This document shows positions 10,124 through 21,772 of a stretch of 64,000 nucleotides of DNA, piece by piece (the first letter of the stretch is position 1; each line of letters begins with the position of its first letter). The stretch spans positions 4,766,829 to 4,830,828 of the forward strand of contig JAJEKV010000041.1 of the NCBI GenBank assembly GCA_021234155.1, written 5' to 3'. This DNA comes from Isoetes taiwanensis. Its lineage: Eukaryota; Streptophyta; Lycopodiopsida; Isoetales; Isoetaceae. The position numbers and the translations under genes were made by a program. The notes under the pieces were generated by a model. That model searched no databases and was not told the DNA's origin. It saw only the letters and a program-made list of their open reading frames with translations.

Positions 10124-11631
10124 GGGGACTTCCCCCTCCCATGACAACCAACTCGCCATGAACAGGGCCCTCCGTCTAACTCGGACCATCTATGGAAAGA
10201 TGCTCGAGTGAAGGACACAGAGGTGTCATTCGACCCACGCCTTCAATGGGGCTCCTATGTCGCGGAAGCGTGCATACAAGGTTAGCATACAGCATAATCA
10301 TATCATAAATAACCACCACGAAGGGCGGCACATCCATCAACTGATAATAACAGAGAAGATGCATTTTATACTAGAGAAAACACCCCAAAACCCATGGTTC
10401 TACCCTGGCTCGGACTCCAGTGGGGATCGACTGACGGCTAGGTCTCAAGAGATCAGCAGACCGAATCTTGGCATGGCGTTGGCTGGCATAGAACATCGGC
10501 TAGGGTTGTCCACTCCATCCGCCCCTCCTGTGCACACTTTGCAGATAAGCTGAATCAATCTATGGCATCATTGTAGCCTTCCGGAGACGCAATCCCCAGG
10601 TATCACCCTTAGGGACTACTCCCGGGTTACATCTCCCCGGGTTCCGATGAGGCAGGTCAGGGAAGCGTCCCTTTCCAGAGTAGCAGTAATTCCATAGGCG
10701 AGCTAGAGAATACGTGCGTGCGCATCGGCGACCCGCATCCGCATCTCGACTTACTCCCCCTAAATCTACACAAAGTACGACAGGTGCGTCCACAAATGTA
10801 CCCGTGGAGTGTCAGACCCATACCGGCCTAGTTCACTGGCCGGCTATCAGGCCTAGCTCACTGTAGGAGTTCCCGTAGCCTTTTATGCTCAGGCGAGACC
10901 CCACCCCACACTTCATCACTACGCTCCTTTTCTGGTGCTCAATCATGCCATAGAATCCACAGCTCGGTGGGTTCTTGTGCACAGGCCGCATTACTGGGAA
11001 CTAAGGAAACTACTAGGAACATACTAAGAACATAAGGCACAGAGGTCTCTATCCCCCCCTTAATCCCCGCTTACTTTACTAAGGCTAACAGGGATACTAT
11101 CATAGATTCATCCATCCATCGATAACAAAGCATAATCCATAATTGAAATATAATCCTAAGTATCAAAGAAGGGTTAATCCTAAGCAAAGACCACCAGAGA
11201 AGACTGATTGAGGCGCTACCCTAGAAACATCAAGCTAGACTATCCACTAACCCGAGTTTCTGCTAGATCCGTTATCATGAGATATCTCCATCTTCAAGGA
11301 ACTTGGGCGCTCAGCAGCTGCTCCTCATGGTTCGATTTTGGGACCAAATGGGGTAGGGATCCAATTTGATGCCCCAAGTTAGCATTCTCATGCTGGCCAA
11401 TCGAATTTGGCCAAGTGGCACCTTCCTAATTAATCAATTAACTTAATTGAGTTAATTTGACAATGCTTCCTTAATTATAGGTAATTAACCTTTAATAATT
11501 AATTTAGCATAGCTAAATTAATCCCTTTTAGGTCAACCCCCTAGGTTAAAATACCCCATGGCGGCGTATCTTTACTGCGTGACGTCTCTGTATATTTATA
11601 CGTATACCGTATAAATACTTGGAACGTCACA
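10124..11631 (-). repeat. 3' LTR of the chromovirus (outer end truncated)
   Basis: Direct repeat of 25,113-26,017 plus 42,495-43,084 with small indels. It lacks the outer 44 bp present at 25,069-25,112. The inner end CGTCACA at 11,625-11,631 abuts the polypurine tract. It includes AT-rich TTAATTAA-type sequence (11,400-11,520) and an ACGT core (GTGACGTC, about 11,579-11,586), a common plant bZIP-type motif. Reading frames inside are incidental. Confidence 0.93.
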
Positions 11632-11644
11632 TTCTCCCCGCCTT
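11632..11644 (-). other. Polypurine tract of the chromovirus
   Basis: Minus-strand AAGGCGGGGAGAA directly abuts the LTR start TGTGACG, as expected for the plus-strand primer of an LTR retrotransposon. Confidence 0.8.
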
Positions 11645-12129
11645 AGAAATAATGTTGTCCTCAGCATTAGGGTTAGTTAAAAATATAAGAAATTATACAT
11701 AAAAGAAGGAAGGTAATTCCTTATTTCCGAAGGTAATAACATTAAAACTTAAAGCATAAAATAGTTTAAGCACCAAGGAGCATTTCACATGATTATCATA
11801 AGAAAAGGGTTCAAGGACCGAAGTCCAATATCAACATCACAGTGACAAAAAGGTAACACATGTAGACAAGATAAACTGGAGAAGTCGGGCCATCAGCAAC
11901 CCTCTATACATGGGCAGGTCACGTACTGCTCACTGGCCTGCACATGTCAATACATCAGTATATATAGATATAATATAAGTAGGTTGTGGTTGAAGGGACC
12001 ACCCCTATAAGAATAAAAGGAAAAACCTATCTACAAGGGAACCTATCATGCCTAGGGTTCGCAATTCATTGCGGCGTAAGGAATGGCCAAGTTCCCATTA
12101 TAGCCGAAATGAACGCGGCGGCCTATGAA
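11645..12129. other. 3' untranslated part of the chromovirus
   Basis: Between the integrase stop and the polypurine tract. The plus-strand open stretch 11,986-12,258 overlaps the tail of pol and is a shadow. No other feature seen. Confidence 0.6.
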
Positions 12130-14524
12130 CTACATGCTTTCCAAGGAATTCGCGGTCATGCCAACATTGACAATACACCACGTCCTAGAGAACGCGAAGA
12201 TGATCTCATCATCGGTAACTATTGTGAACCCCGATGCATCTACCCCTGTACTGTATGATTCTCGGCGAATGAAGCCTTCAAGCTTACCGCCGGGTGCGGG
12301 GTTGATAGCATCGTTGATGGTGCGGCCCTGAGATTCCCGCACGAAGTCCGGATAGTGCTTCTCAAGGTCTATCTTCATCACCCACGTAGCATCCTCAACT
12401 GGCAAGTGTTTCCACTTAACCAAGTATTGCAACATTTGAGTTCTTCTGGTCTGCTTATAGGCTCGATCAAGAAGAGCTTCAGGCACTATATCTAGATGCT
12501 CTTCTATCATTTCAAGGAGGGTGGGTGTATCCAAGATCTCCTCTGGATCTGGGGTGTGTTGTTTCAGAAGACTCACGTGAAAAACCTTGTGGATCTTCAA
12601 GCGGGGTGGCAAATCTAAACGATATGCCTGTTCTCCAACACGTTCAATGATCTTGAATGGCCCAGCCCATCTGGGTGCCAGTTTCTTGCAGTTACCAATC
12701 TTAAGCTTGGCTTGTTTTACCTTAATCTTAAGCCAAACTGATTCGCCCACCTGGAACACTCGTGGGGTTCTGTGTTTATCCGCGACACTCTTCTGACGAC
12801 TGCGTGCAGCCAATAAGTAACCACGAACTTCTTCAACCAAAGCTTGCATTTCCAAGAGGAGCTGTTGAGAAACCTCCACTTTAGAAACGGGATTATGCCA
12901 TGTGTCTGGAGTAAGGCATTGATAACCATAATTTATCATAAAGGGAGACATTCTGGAAGACTCCTATTTCATGCTATTATAGGCAAATTCGACCAAATAA
13001 ATATAGTCAGCCCATTGCGATTGCTTACTCCACACATAACTTCGTAGCATATCCTCTATAATGCGATTGGTACGCTCTGTCTGACCATCCGTCTGAGGAT
13101 GATATGCCGTACTCATAGTAAGCTTTTGGATGGTGGCAACGAAATCTTTCCAGAACGCACTTATGAATTTGGGATCCCTGTCGGATACGATAACTCGTGG
13201 CATTCCATGCAATCTGAAGATCTCCTTTGTAAACAGCAAAGCAGTATCGAAGGTTGTATCCGTGGTACGACATGGCAAGAAATGAGCCATTTTTGACAAT
13301 TTGTCGACCACTACCATCAATGCATCATATCCACGGAGAGTACGTGGAAGGCCCACAATGAAATCCATGGTTATCACTTCCCATTTAGCGTTGGGCACAT
13401 CCAGAGGTTGCAACTCTCCTGGAATCCTTAGTTGCTCAGCCTTGGTTTGTTGACACACCTGACACTGCTTAATATACCTGGCAATGTCCTTCTTCATACA
13501 TGGCCAAAAATAACTGGAGCAGATCTTAAAGTAGGTCTTCATGAAACCTGCATGTCCAGCTATAGGGCTGTTGTGTGTATCATGGAGAATAAGTTTACGT
13601 ACTCCTGACGTCTCAGGTACACACAACTTATCTTTGTAATATAACAAATTGCCCTCTTTCTTATACGAACGGAAAGCTTCACGTTCTTTATCTGTGCGTG
13701 CCTCCTTAGCCAAACTATCCCATACATCACGGAATTCTGGATCTGTGGCCAAGGTCTGCTCTATCTGCTTTCCATACTCAGTCTGCTCTATCTGCTTTCC
13801 AAACTCACTAGTGAGTGTGGAAATTGCATTACAATGGGTTCGGGTTACCAAGGGATGGCGTGACAACGCATCCGCAACCACATTGTGTTTCCCAGGCTTA
13901 TAGATAATTTCAAAATCATATTCCTCTATAAATTCCATCCACCTTCTCTGACGGAGGTTGAGATTCGGCTGGGTTGATAGATAACGGAGACTCTGATGAT
14001 CCGTATCCAGCTGAAATCTTCTACCAAGAAGGTAGTGTCTCCATATACGCAGAGCACGGACAACGGCCAACAACTCCTGATCATGGGTAGGGTATCGCTG
14101 TTCAGTCTCGTTCATTTTCTTTGAATCATAGGCAATAACCCTCCCCTCCTGCATTAGGACTCCACCGGTAGCAATCTTACTGGCATCCGTTGCTACTAGT
14201 TTATCCTTTTCGGGGTTCGGCAATGTGAGGACTGGTGCTGACGTTAAAGCTTCTTTAAGCTTCTGAAAACCTCCCTGGACCTTTGCTTTCCAATGCTGAA
14301 TCCAATCCTTCACTTTCTCATGCATTGTAAGATCGGTAAGAGGTGCTGCAATCTTTGCAAAATCCTTAACAAACTTCCGGTAATAACCTGCCAATCCCAA
14401 AAAGCTTCGGACCTCCGAAACATTACCTGGAATGGGCCAATCCTTGACTGCTTCTATTTTTGCTGGGTCTGTAGCAATTCCCTCAGCCGAAATGACATGG
14501 CCTAAATAATCCACCTTGGGAGTA
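12130..14524 (-). pseudogene. pol: Chromovirus pol, 3' part: end of RT, RNase H, integrase, chromodomain
   Basis: Starts inside reverse transcriptase at [12 protein letters not shown], right after the nested element. RNase H follows ([15 protein letters not shown], then [10 protein letters not shown] and [13 protein letters not shown]), then integrase with an HHCC finger (GHAGF...CQVCQQTK), catalytic Asp in [10 protein letters not shown], Asp in [15 protein letters not shown] and Glu in [15 protein letters not shown], then the GPF-like PRWAGPFKI. A chromodomain lies near 12,370-12,430 (QYLVKWKHLPVEDATWVMKI). One in-frame TAG (12,966-12,964, after YNSMK) splits an otherwise open frame. Nearly all catalytic residues are intact, so loss of function is recent or partly a sequencing artefact. 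Confidence 0.93.
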
Positions 14525-15168
14525 TGACATGGTGGTGCTCGGGGGAGCGGTTCAGGCCCAAACGCATCTGGAATTAATCTAAGCAATTAATCTAACAAGG
14601 GAAGCATTATTCAGGTGTTTGGATCATAGGTAGACAATAACTTCTTAGATAATGAACCAATGGTTATAAAATCTAAAAACTTATGAATGTGGCTGATAAC
14701 AAGTCGCGGACCCGTTACAGCAGAAATAGCTCGAGATCACAAAAGGTCTCCCAGAACTGGGGAAAAAGGGTTAATCCGGCCTAGTTAAAGGGTGAATCCT
14801 TGATATTTTAGGCCGAAATCTTGATTCTAAGGATAGTTTACCTTTCTGAAAGATAATTTGGACTAGAAAAGGGTCATTCCAGAAATAGGATGACCTGTGC
14901 CTATAAATGAAACTGTTTCTTATAATCCAGTAGGGGAAATTCCAGCTGAGTCATGAACGGAACTAGCTGTCTTGCTCGTAGTCAGAGTGGATTGATTTTG
15001 ATCATTGAGTTTGAAACATTTGGATGCGATTGGGAATGCAAGATAATGATTTCTTGTAGAGCCTGGACCCGGTTGGGTGGAGAGCTTTGGGCTAAAGGCC
15101 TGGTTTTAGAGTAGTTAATGATTACTTGTTTGATTTTCTGATTTCTGGCTAACTCATGAATTGTATCA
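14525..15168 (+). repeat. 5' LTR of nested element
   Basis: Begins TGACATGGTGGTGCTC and ends AATTGTATCA; pairs with 16,645-17,275. Confidence 0.95.
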
Positions 15169-15170
15169 AG

Positions 15171-15182
15171 TGGTATCAGAGC
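15171..15182 (+). other. Primer-binding site (tRNA-Met type) of nested element
   Basis: TGGTATCAGAGC two bases after the LTR, the standard plant initiator-tRNA-Met complement. Confidence 0.9.
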
Positions 15183-16392
15183 TAAGTTTCTTTCACTGGA
15201 GCTTGTGGGTAGAGCTTAGTAAGAATAGAAATCTTGAAATTTCTCACTTAAGCCCAGCTCATGATTATGATAAGGAGAAGCCAAGGTTTAGAGTTCTGCT
15301 ATGGGATCGTCTCTGCAGCAAATACTGTATTGAACATGAATATTCCTGGGTGACAAAATAAGCCTTGAAATCAGAGCTCTAGTTCTGGTCCTTGTTTCCA
15401 AGAGTAGTATAACTAAAGCTGTAGATGCAAATTATCAAGATCAGAAATAGATAGAATATCTTTGCAAATCTGGCATGGTCATTGTAGGGAAAAAAGAAGG
15501 GGAAAACAAAGTATAACCTCATCCTAAAGACAAACTGATCATGGAAGGATAGGTCGAAACTCAGTAACGAATCCTTGCTTCCTGCCGAATTTGCTAAAGC
15601 TGTCAGTAGAATCGTATTGCCTAAACCACACTGCTACTCTGGCACAACCAAAACTATCTCTTTGCTTGAACGATTATTGTTATGGCATGGAAGATGCCAT
15701 GCCGAATCTGTCCTGCACAACCGAGAATAGTGGTCGAAGACCCAATGCCGTTCACAGAACCCTAAACGCCGTCTGAATGAAGGCTCTTTAAGAAATTATT
15801 TGATGTCTTTGTGATTTGTAGAACAAGGTTGGTTATTGAGTTTTATTTAAAGACGTTAATTATGAAGGAATTACTCAACTAAGCGTCTAATAAGGACAAT
15901 GCTCTAGTTTTTTTTTTTTTAAATTGCAGTCATAATGGACTAGCTAACTTGATGCCGTCAAAACCATATACTGACAAGATAGCGAACAAGGGAGCCATAA
16001 CAATTAAGCTGGGATTACTGAAATAAAGGGTCGTACCATGTTTTATTGGAAGCTATAGAGTCATTAGTGGTTTAAATATGTGTCCAAAGGAGAAGAATCC
16101 TTAGTTAATAATTTGCAGTCTAATAGTGTTCGCTGAGTTATTGCAGAACATGGACATTACAATGTAAATGAACATCTTGTGGAGGAGTATGAGCGAACTT
16201 TGCAGGTTATCAACAAATCTTTATCTATGCAAATATATAAAGATGTCAAGTCCTCTAAATGAATTGAGGCCATTTCTAATAGAATTGAAATGAAAGTTTT
16301 TATCGGTCAACAGATTAAAGACCTTTAAATGAATTGAAGCAATTTTTAGCCTAAAGGGCTGGACTTGAATATTTCTGATTGTGGACTCAATC

Positions 16393-16615
16393 AGGGTTTG
16401 CAACCATGGACTTGGTTGTGGTATATATTTCTAGTTGAAAAATCAACTAGGGTTTGCAACCATGGATTTGGTTGTGGTATATATTTCTAGTTGAGAAATC
16501 AACTAGGGTTGCAACCATGGATTTGGTTGTGGTATATATTTCTAGTTGAGGATTCAACTAGGGTTCCAACCATGGACTTGGTTGTGGTAAATTTGCCATA
16601 TAATTTTTTGATCGA
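16393..16615 (+). repeat. Four tandem ~56-bp repeats inside the nested element
   Basis: Units start at 16,393, 16,449, 16,505 and 16,560 with AGGGTT(T)[GC]CAACCATGG, then TTTGGTTGTGGTATATA and TTCTAGTTGA. Each holds an ATG in an ACCATGG context, but frames between them are not conserved. They lie just upstream of the polypurine tract. Confidence 0.9.
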
Positions 16616-16644
16616 GGAGGATCAAACCTGGAAAGGGGAGGAAT

Positions 16645-17275
16645 TGATATGGTGGTGCTCGGGGGAGCGGTTCAGGCCCAAACGCATCTGGAATTAATCT
16701 AACAAGGGAAGCATTATTCAGATGTTTGGATCATAGGTAGACAATTACTTCTTAGATAATGAACCAATGGTTATAAAATCTAAAAACTTATGAATGTGGC
16801 TGATAACAAGTCGCGGACCCGTTACAGCAGAAATAGCTCGAGATCACAAAAGGTCTCCCAGAACTGGGGAAAAAGGGTTAATCCGACCTAGTTAAAGGGT
16901 GAATCCTTGATATTTTAGGCCGAAATCTTGATTCTAAGGATAGTTTACCTTTCTGAAAGATAATTTGGACTAGAAAAGGGTCATTCCAGAAATAGGATGA
17001 CCTGTGCCTATAAATGAAACTGTTTCTTATAATCCAGTAGGGGAAATTCCAGCTGAGTCATGAACGGAACTAGCTGTCTTGCTCGTAGTCAGAGTGGATT
17101 GATTTTGATCATTGAGTTTGAAACATTTGGATGCGATTGGGAATGCAAGATAATGATTTCTTGTAGAGCCTGGACCCGGTTGGGTGGAGAGCTTTGGGCT
17201 AAAGGCCTGGTTTTAGAGTAGTTAATGATTACTTGTTTGATTTTCTGATTTCTGGCTAACTCATGAATTGTATCA
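16645..17275 (+). repeat. 3' LTR of nested element
   Basis: Direct repeat of 14,525-15,168 lacking 13 bp. It is followed immediately by GAGTA and the resumed chromovirus coding sequence. Confidence 0.95.
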
Positions 17276-17280
17276 GAGTA

Positions 17281-19808
17281 GCAAACTTGCACTTAGAGAA
17301 CTTGGCAAAGAGCTGGTGACGTCTTAGCTTTTGTAGGGCCAACCGAAGATGATTCTCATGCTCCTCCAGGGTCTTGCTATAGATGAGAATGTCGTCAAAG
17401 AAAATAACAACAAAATCATCCAAGTATTGTCGGAAGACATCATTCATTAACCGCATAAAAGTTGCAGGGGCATTAGTTAAACCAAAAGGCATAACTGTGA
17501 ATTCATAATGCCCGTATCTAGTGCTAAAAGCGGATTTATGGATATCCTCCTCTTTAATTCGTATCTGATAATACCCCGAGCGTAAATCAATTTTTGAAAA
17601 ATACTTGGCCCCTTGCAGTTGGTCCATAAGATCATCCGCTCTAGGCAAAGCATAGCGATTCTTAATCGTATGCTTGTTGAGTTGCCGATAATCAATACAC
17701 ATCCTCACGGAGCCATCCTTCTTCTTAACAAAAAGGATAGGAGCGCCAAAAGGCGAAACACTAGGCCAATTGAAGCCTAGGTTTAGTAACTCCTGAAGCT
17801 GCTTCTTAAGCTCGGCCAACTCAGGGGGACTCATACGGTACGGGGCCTTACTGGTAGGCTTAGTACCGGGTTCCAAAGCTATCTCACATTCCACTCCTCT
17901 GAAAGGAGGAAGCTTCCGGATCTCATCATCTGGGAAGAGATCCCTAAATTTGCTGAGAAGATTAGCATTATTCTCTGGTAACGCATCGGGTACTTGCTTC
18001 TGAGCATCCGACTCAATGGAGGCAAGTCTGATGATGCAAAGTAGCTTATCCTTGCGTATAGCCTTATCTAACTGCCTGATGGACATAGACTGCATGATAG
18101 AGTTTAATGGATCACCTTTTATGGTTACGCGGGCTCCATTAGCGGCGTTGAAGGTAACCTCTCGTTTTTCGCAGTCTATATTGGCTTTTGCAGCCAAGAA
18201 TTCCATGCCCACAATCAGATCATATTTGCCAATATCCATTAACTCGGCACCCAATGCAACTGGTGCACCCGACAGCGGCATTTTAAGGTTAATGCGACGG
18301 CCATGAGTATGTCTGATTTTTTCACTGGCTAAAGTCACAGGTTTCGGTCGGGACCTCAAAGTTTCAAGTTGCAACACCTGGGCCATTCTAGGAGAAGCAA
18401 AATTATGTGTACTTCCCGTATCCATAAGAATTATGAAAGGCTTACTGTCTACTTGACCTATAGTGGAAATAACGGCAGGCTGACTTTCAGCATTGCCGGT
18501 TTCAATGGCTGCAAGGATATGGGACGCACCGTGAATATACTCAGGAGCCTCCTCGTCGACAGGTGGTGTAGACTCGAGATCGTCCCAATCAAGGTCGGCC
18601 ATGGCCAGCTGGGCAGTCTGTGTGACATAAGGGCAATTCTGCATGAAGTGCCCGGGCCGCATACACCTGTAACATGCCTTATCTCTGCGGAGTTGTTCTC
18701 GAGCCTCTTTGGGAATGGACTGTAAGAGGTTCCGAACTGAGTTACCAACATTTTGCGGCTTGTCTGGCATGTTGAAGGTGACTTTCTTTTCCTGGCGACC
18801 GTTAGAGTTCTGCTGAGAAGGCCCCGGACTTGGTGAACAGGGCTTGTAAGGTGTGTACGGGCGCGGCTGGGAGTAAGAGGCGGGGCGTTGGTACTGGTTT
18901 CTTGGTGTGTCCTCTTCAAGGCTCAATGCCTTAGCCTCAGCCTCTGCAACTGACTTCGGGTCTATGGCCTTAACCATTCGTTTAATTGAGGGGGCTAACC
19001 CTTCAATGTAGCCCTCCACTGCCCTCTTCTCGTTCATACCTGGGACATACAACCTCAAGCGCATGAATTCATCTGCGTAGGCCTGAACTGACATACCCTT
19101 CTGCTCCATCCTATAAAAAGTCTAAATCTGTTGGCATTTGTGCGCACGGGGCACATAATGCGACTTAAAAGCTTTGACAAACTTTTTAAACTTGCATCTG
19201 CTTCTGTCTAGATGCTTGGCTCTAGCATAGCCCTTCCACTAAATACGAGCGGCCCCTGTAAGGTTTGTAGTAGCAACTTTTCCTGTATCTTTCTCCGTCA
19301 TCCCATAAGATTTCCCGAACTCCTTCATCTCGTCCAACCAAGACTCTGCGTTCAGGCCGCCTCTAGATTTCCCATCAAACTGAGCCAATTTCCTATTTTT
19401 TCATATACTGGTAATGGCCGTATCAACCGTCTTACGATACTCCTTGTCCCGGGCCTTTGCATGGTCACCAGACGATATAGACGACTCTGAGGACACAGAA
19501 GTGGCTGATTGTGAGGATGTGGCACTATCCGTAGACGAGCTTCGACGACGTTTGGAACGGTGCCTCCTTTGTGCGGGTACAGGGCCTGGTTCCGGTGCAG
19601 GTGGCTGCTGTAGTGGTGGACTTGGCGGTAACGGAGGTAACTCCGGTCCGTCCTCCTGCATATGCTGTGGTGGGTTGGCATTTAACACATAAGCCTGCAG
19701 CTCTACTAACTGCCGCTTCATCAACAGGAGTTCTTGCTCAGGCGTTAATCTGCTAGCATTTGAGGGTGTCTGCCATGAGGCGTTACGTGCACCGTCTATA
19801 TTGGCCAT
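17281..19808 (-). pseudogene. gag-pol: Chromovirus gag, protease and 5' part of reverse transcriptase
   Basis: ATG at 19,808-19,806 (MANIDGARNASWQTPSNASR). An acidic/Pro-rich and basic N-terminus is followed by a gag core (SWLDEMKEFGKSYGMTEKD, later [35 protein letters not shown]). The zinc knuckle [14 protein letters not shown] lies near 18,640-18,680 and the protease motif [16 protein letters not shown] near 18,410-18,440. The reverse transcriptase has [51 protein letters not shown] and the catalytic FFDDIL, then stops at the nested insertion. A TAG lies in gag at 19,241-19,239, where the family has Trp, and frame breaks occur near 19,110-19,150 and 19,390-19,400. From about 19,109 to 17,281 the frame is open. 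Confidence 0.93.
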
Positions 19809-20153
19809 AAGAAGGTATAAGCAGAATTATTGTGATACTAAGTGTCACAAAGAAGATCATTTTGAGCAGTGCTAGGAAACAATAATAAAGACAATACAAG
19901 AGAATTAAAGAAAAGATCTTTATTATAAAGTCAAAGTGGCAGTTACATTGGAGGTGTGTTTTAACAAAAACTTAAGGTTGTACAATACAAAAGTAGTGAT
20001 TATACATTGGGCAATTTTTAACCAACTCACACTTAGCCATAAAAAAAAAACTGAAGAGATCAGGTCTAGGGCTGCGCAAAAGGGTACATGATAGAGTAAC
20101 GAATGCTCTCCCGTACTGCCCTAACTACCTTGTAGCGAGCCCATGCTGGTAGT
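19809..20153. other. Spacer between gag and the first accessory frame
   Basis: No frame of note. Low-complexity A-rich DNA near 20,041. Part of the chromovirus internal region. Confidence 0.5.
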
Positions 20154-20540
20154 CTATAACGTAGGACTAATGGTGAGTAAATTAAAAAGGTCTCTTAGCG
20201 CATAAAAGATCTGCCATAAATGGTCATTGGCGTCGGCAAAAGCCTCGTGCTTCGTCATTTCCCAGTAATCCCAGGTACGACGAAGAGTCTGTTGTAGATG
20301 CTCAAAGGCGCGCTCATGGAGGATATTGACTATTTCCAAGCCTTTAGTTGAATCATAGGGCTCTCCTTCTTCCACGGGTTCCCCTGTTTCGTAATCGTCA
20401 TCCCGATCCTGATACTCCCCATACTGTTGACCATAGTCTTGCTCGGGAGGTACCTGATCGTCCCTTCGTAATTCGTTAGTTATTCTGTCCTCGATTTCTT
20501 CGAGCTCATCGTCTGTAAGACGGCAAGAATGAATATACAA
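20154..20540 (-). CDS. Chromovirus accessory ORF d, acidic protein of unknown function
   Basis: 128 codons, open throughout, on the coding strand of the element and upstream of gag. The N-terminal half is very acidic with many Asp, Glu, Tyr and Gln; the C-terminal half is a predicted helical segment. STKGLEIVNILHERAFEHLQ in that half recalls the H2B pattern 'sKAMgImNsFinDiFEkla' (shared Lys, Ile, Asn, Phe-Glu and Leu spacing), but the H2B loop and alpha-3 that should follow are not recognisable. A histone relationship is therefore only a hypothesis. No homologous retrotransposon protein is known to me. Confidence 0.5.
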   Translation of the reverse strand: MYIHSCRLTDDELEEIEDRITNELRRDDQVPPEQDYGQQYGEYQDRDDDYETGEPVEEGEPYDSTKGLEIVNILHERAFEHLQQTLRRTWDYWEMTKHEAFADANDHLWQIFYALRDLFNLLTISPTL

Positions 20541-20740
20541 TATTGAACGATTTCTTATACTCTAAACTCTAAAAGAGATAAACAAGTATCATAGGGAAAT
20601 AATTTAATCGTACTCAACGATAGAATAATCATAAAACATAAGAAAATAGCACATATATTATATGATGGCTTAGAAAAAAATATGCCAATCAAAGATTACA
20701 TCTATACGCAATACAAAAATTTATAATTGTAAAAAGATAT
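20541..20740. other. Spacer, AT-rich
   Basis: Between accessory frames c and d; A/T-rich and without coding potential. It may hold a splice site or promoter, but none can be pinned down. Confidence 0.4.
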
Positions 20741-21772
20741 CTAAGAGCTAGGTTCCTCATCGTCGTCCATAGGCTGAGGAGGTGGCCGGTAGCGCATCAA
20801 GATGGTGCTGGGACTAGCAGAGAGGGCGGCTCGAGCGGCTGCCTCCGGCGGTAAGCAAGTGGCCAAGGGTGCCGCCACAAGGAGTCGCATACTAGCGCAG
20901 CCCGCCACGTCCCCCAATGCCACGATAGCCAGATCTCGTCGGACCAAGGTGATAGTGGTGGCGTGATAGTCAATCTTTTTATGTCCCGCCAAAGTGGATA
21001 ATGCACGGAGCGCCCACCAAGATGCTTCAGAAGAAGGCCCCAAGTTCTTGGAGAAGAACAAGACCTCACCTTGCCGGAAGGCTGAAAGGAAGAAGCGGGT
21101 CAAATGGTTGCCCATTGCCCTAATTTGGGGATCCCTGGAGGTCTCTGCTTCCTTTTCCAAGTTAACAGGGATCTTCTCCTGCTCTGCTTCTTCTTTATCA
21201 TCCCTAAGGCTCATCTTGGTGTCCCAAAGGTCTTCCTCCTCTTGATCCACCCCTCCCATCGTGATCTGTAATGGCTGAACTGCAGGAGGAGGGCGCATGT
21301 GAGCCGCAAACTGCTCCTCAGGAGGTTGGGGTGCATCAGTCAATAGGAATTGCCGAAGAGACAAAAGGGTCTCAACGGGTTCCAGCTCTTCTGGCCGAAA
21401 TACTAACAAGTTCTCGACTTGTGGCGGATGCTCAACAAGTGTTGTAAAGTCGAGGAAGTCATCCCGATAGTACTCGGCAAGGTCGTAGAGGACCTCTATC
21501 TTTCGGCAGCCCCGCATATCAGCAATGACGCGGTAAGCCCACATAATGTCCTCGAGAATCAAATACTCTTGGTTGTTCAAGAGTACGGTAGGGAGGAGGT
21601 TTAGCCCTTCGAGCTTGAGGGCTTTATCTCGACCTGCCGGTGCTTCGGTGGCTAGCTCCTTCCACCATGCAAAGTCCTGCTCGTCGACGACTTCATCGTC
21701 TTCTGGGTCAGGAGGTACTGGTGTAGAAGACTGCTCGGCCGCTATCTTCTCATCCTCAATATACTGGTCCAT
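20741..21772 (-). CDS. Chromovirus accessory ORF c, 343-residue acidic protein of unknown function
   Basis: An intact frame from an ATG at 21,772 (MDQYIEDEKIAAEQSSTPVP) to TAG at 20,741. It is the only long fully open frame in the accessory region, so it was probably coding until recently. Residues 1-50 are acidic; 50-150 are mixed with several Tyr/Trp (EDIMWAYRVIADMRGCRKIE); about 170-215 are a charged linker; 220-310 are helical and Ala/Leu-rich; the end is Pro/Asp/Glu-rich. HATTITLVRRDLAIVALGD, after an Ala/Ser/Trp helix, loosely recalls the alpha2-loop-alpha3 end of a histone fold. That likeness is by eye and weak. No catalytic motif is visible. Confidence 0.55.
   Translation of the reverse strand: MDQYIEDEKIAAEQSSTPVPPDPEDDEVVDEQDFAWWKELATEAPAGRDKALKLEGLNLLPTVLLNNQEYLILEDIMWAYRVIADMRGCRKIEVLYDLAEYYRDDFLDFTTLVEHPPQVENLLVFRPEELEPVETLLSLRQFLLTDAPQPPEEQFAAHMRPPPAVQPLQITMGGVDQEEEDLWDTKMSLRDDKEEAEQEKIPVNLEKEAETSRDPQIRAMGNHLTRFFLSAFRQGEVLFFSKNLGPSSEASWWALRALSTLAGHKKIDYHATTITLVRRDLAIVALGDVAGCASMRLLVAAPLATCLPPEAAARAALSASPSTILMRYRPPPQPMDDDEEPSS

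Larger units (their letters stand above)
14525..17275 (+). mobile_element. Nested non-autonomous LTR retrotransposon (2.75 kb, no pol)
   Basis: Flanked by the 5-bp target duplication GAGTA (14,520-14,524 and 17,276-17,280). LTRs at 14,525-15,168 (644 bp) and 16,645-17,275 (631 bp) are nearly identical; the left has an extra 13 bp (CTAAGCAATTAAT-like). They begin TGA[CT]ATGG and end TGTATCA. The primer site TGGTATCAGAGC (15,171-15,182) and polypurine tract AAAGGGGAGGAAT (16,632-16,644) give plus orientation, opposite to its host. The internal 1.48 kb holds no gag or pol motif, so it is a TRIM/LARD-type passenger needing proteins in trans. It splits the host's reverse transcriptase within a KFATPKVDY motif. 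Confidence 0.95.

Noticed and set aside
9223-10189. Long minus-strand frames (238 and 138 codons)
   Set aside because: GC-rich DNA leaves several frames open on both strands; the plus frames continue the probable LINE ORF1 and the minus ones have no motif.
10257-10553. 98-codon frame repeated at 25,246
   Set aside because: It lies within the LTR and recurs only because the LTR is duplicated; the second copy is frameshifted.
16491-16697. Coding repeats (PWIWLWYIF-type) in the nested element
   Set aside because: The repeat period is 55-56 bp, so frames change between units, and the frame runs into the LTR.
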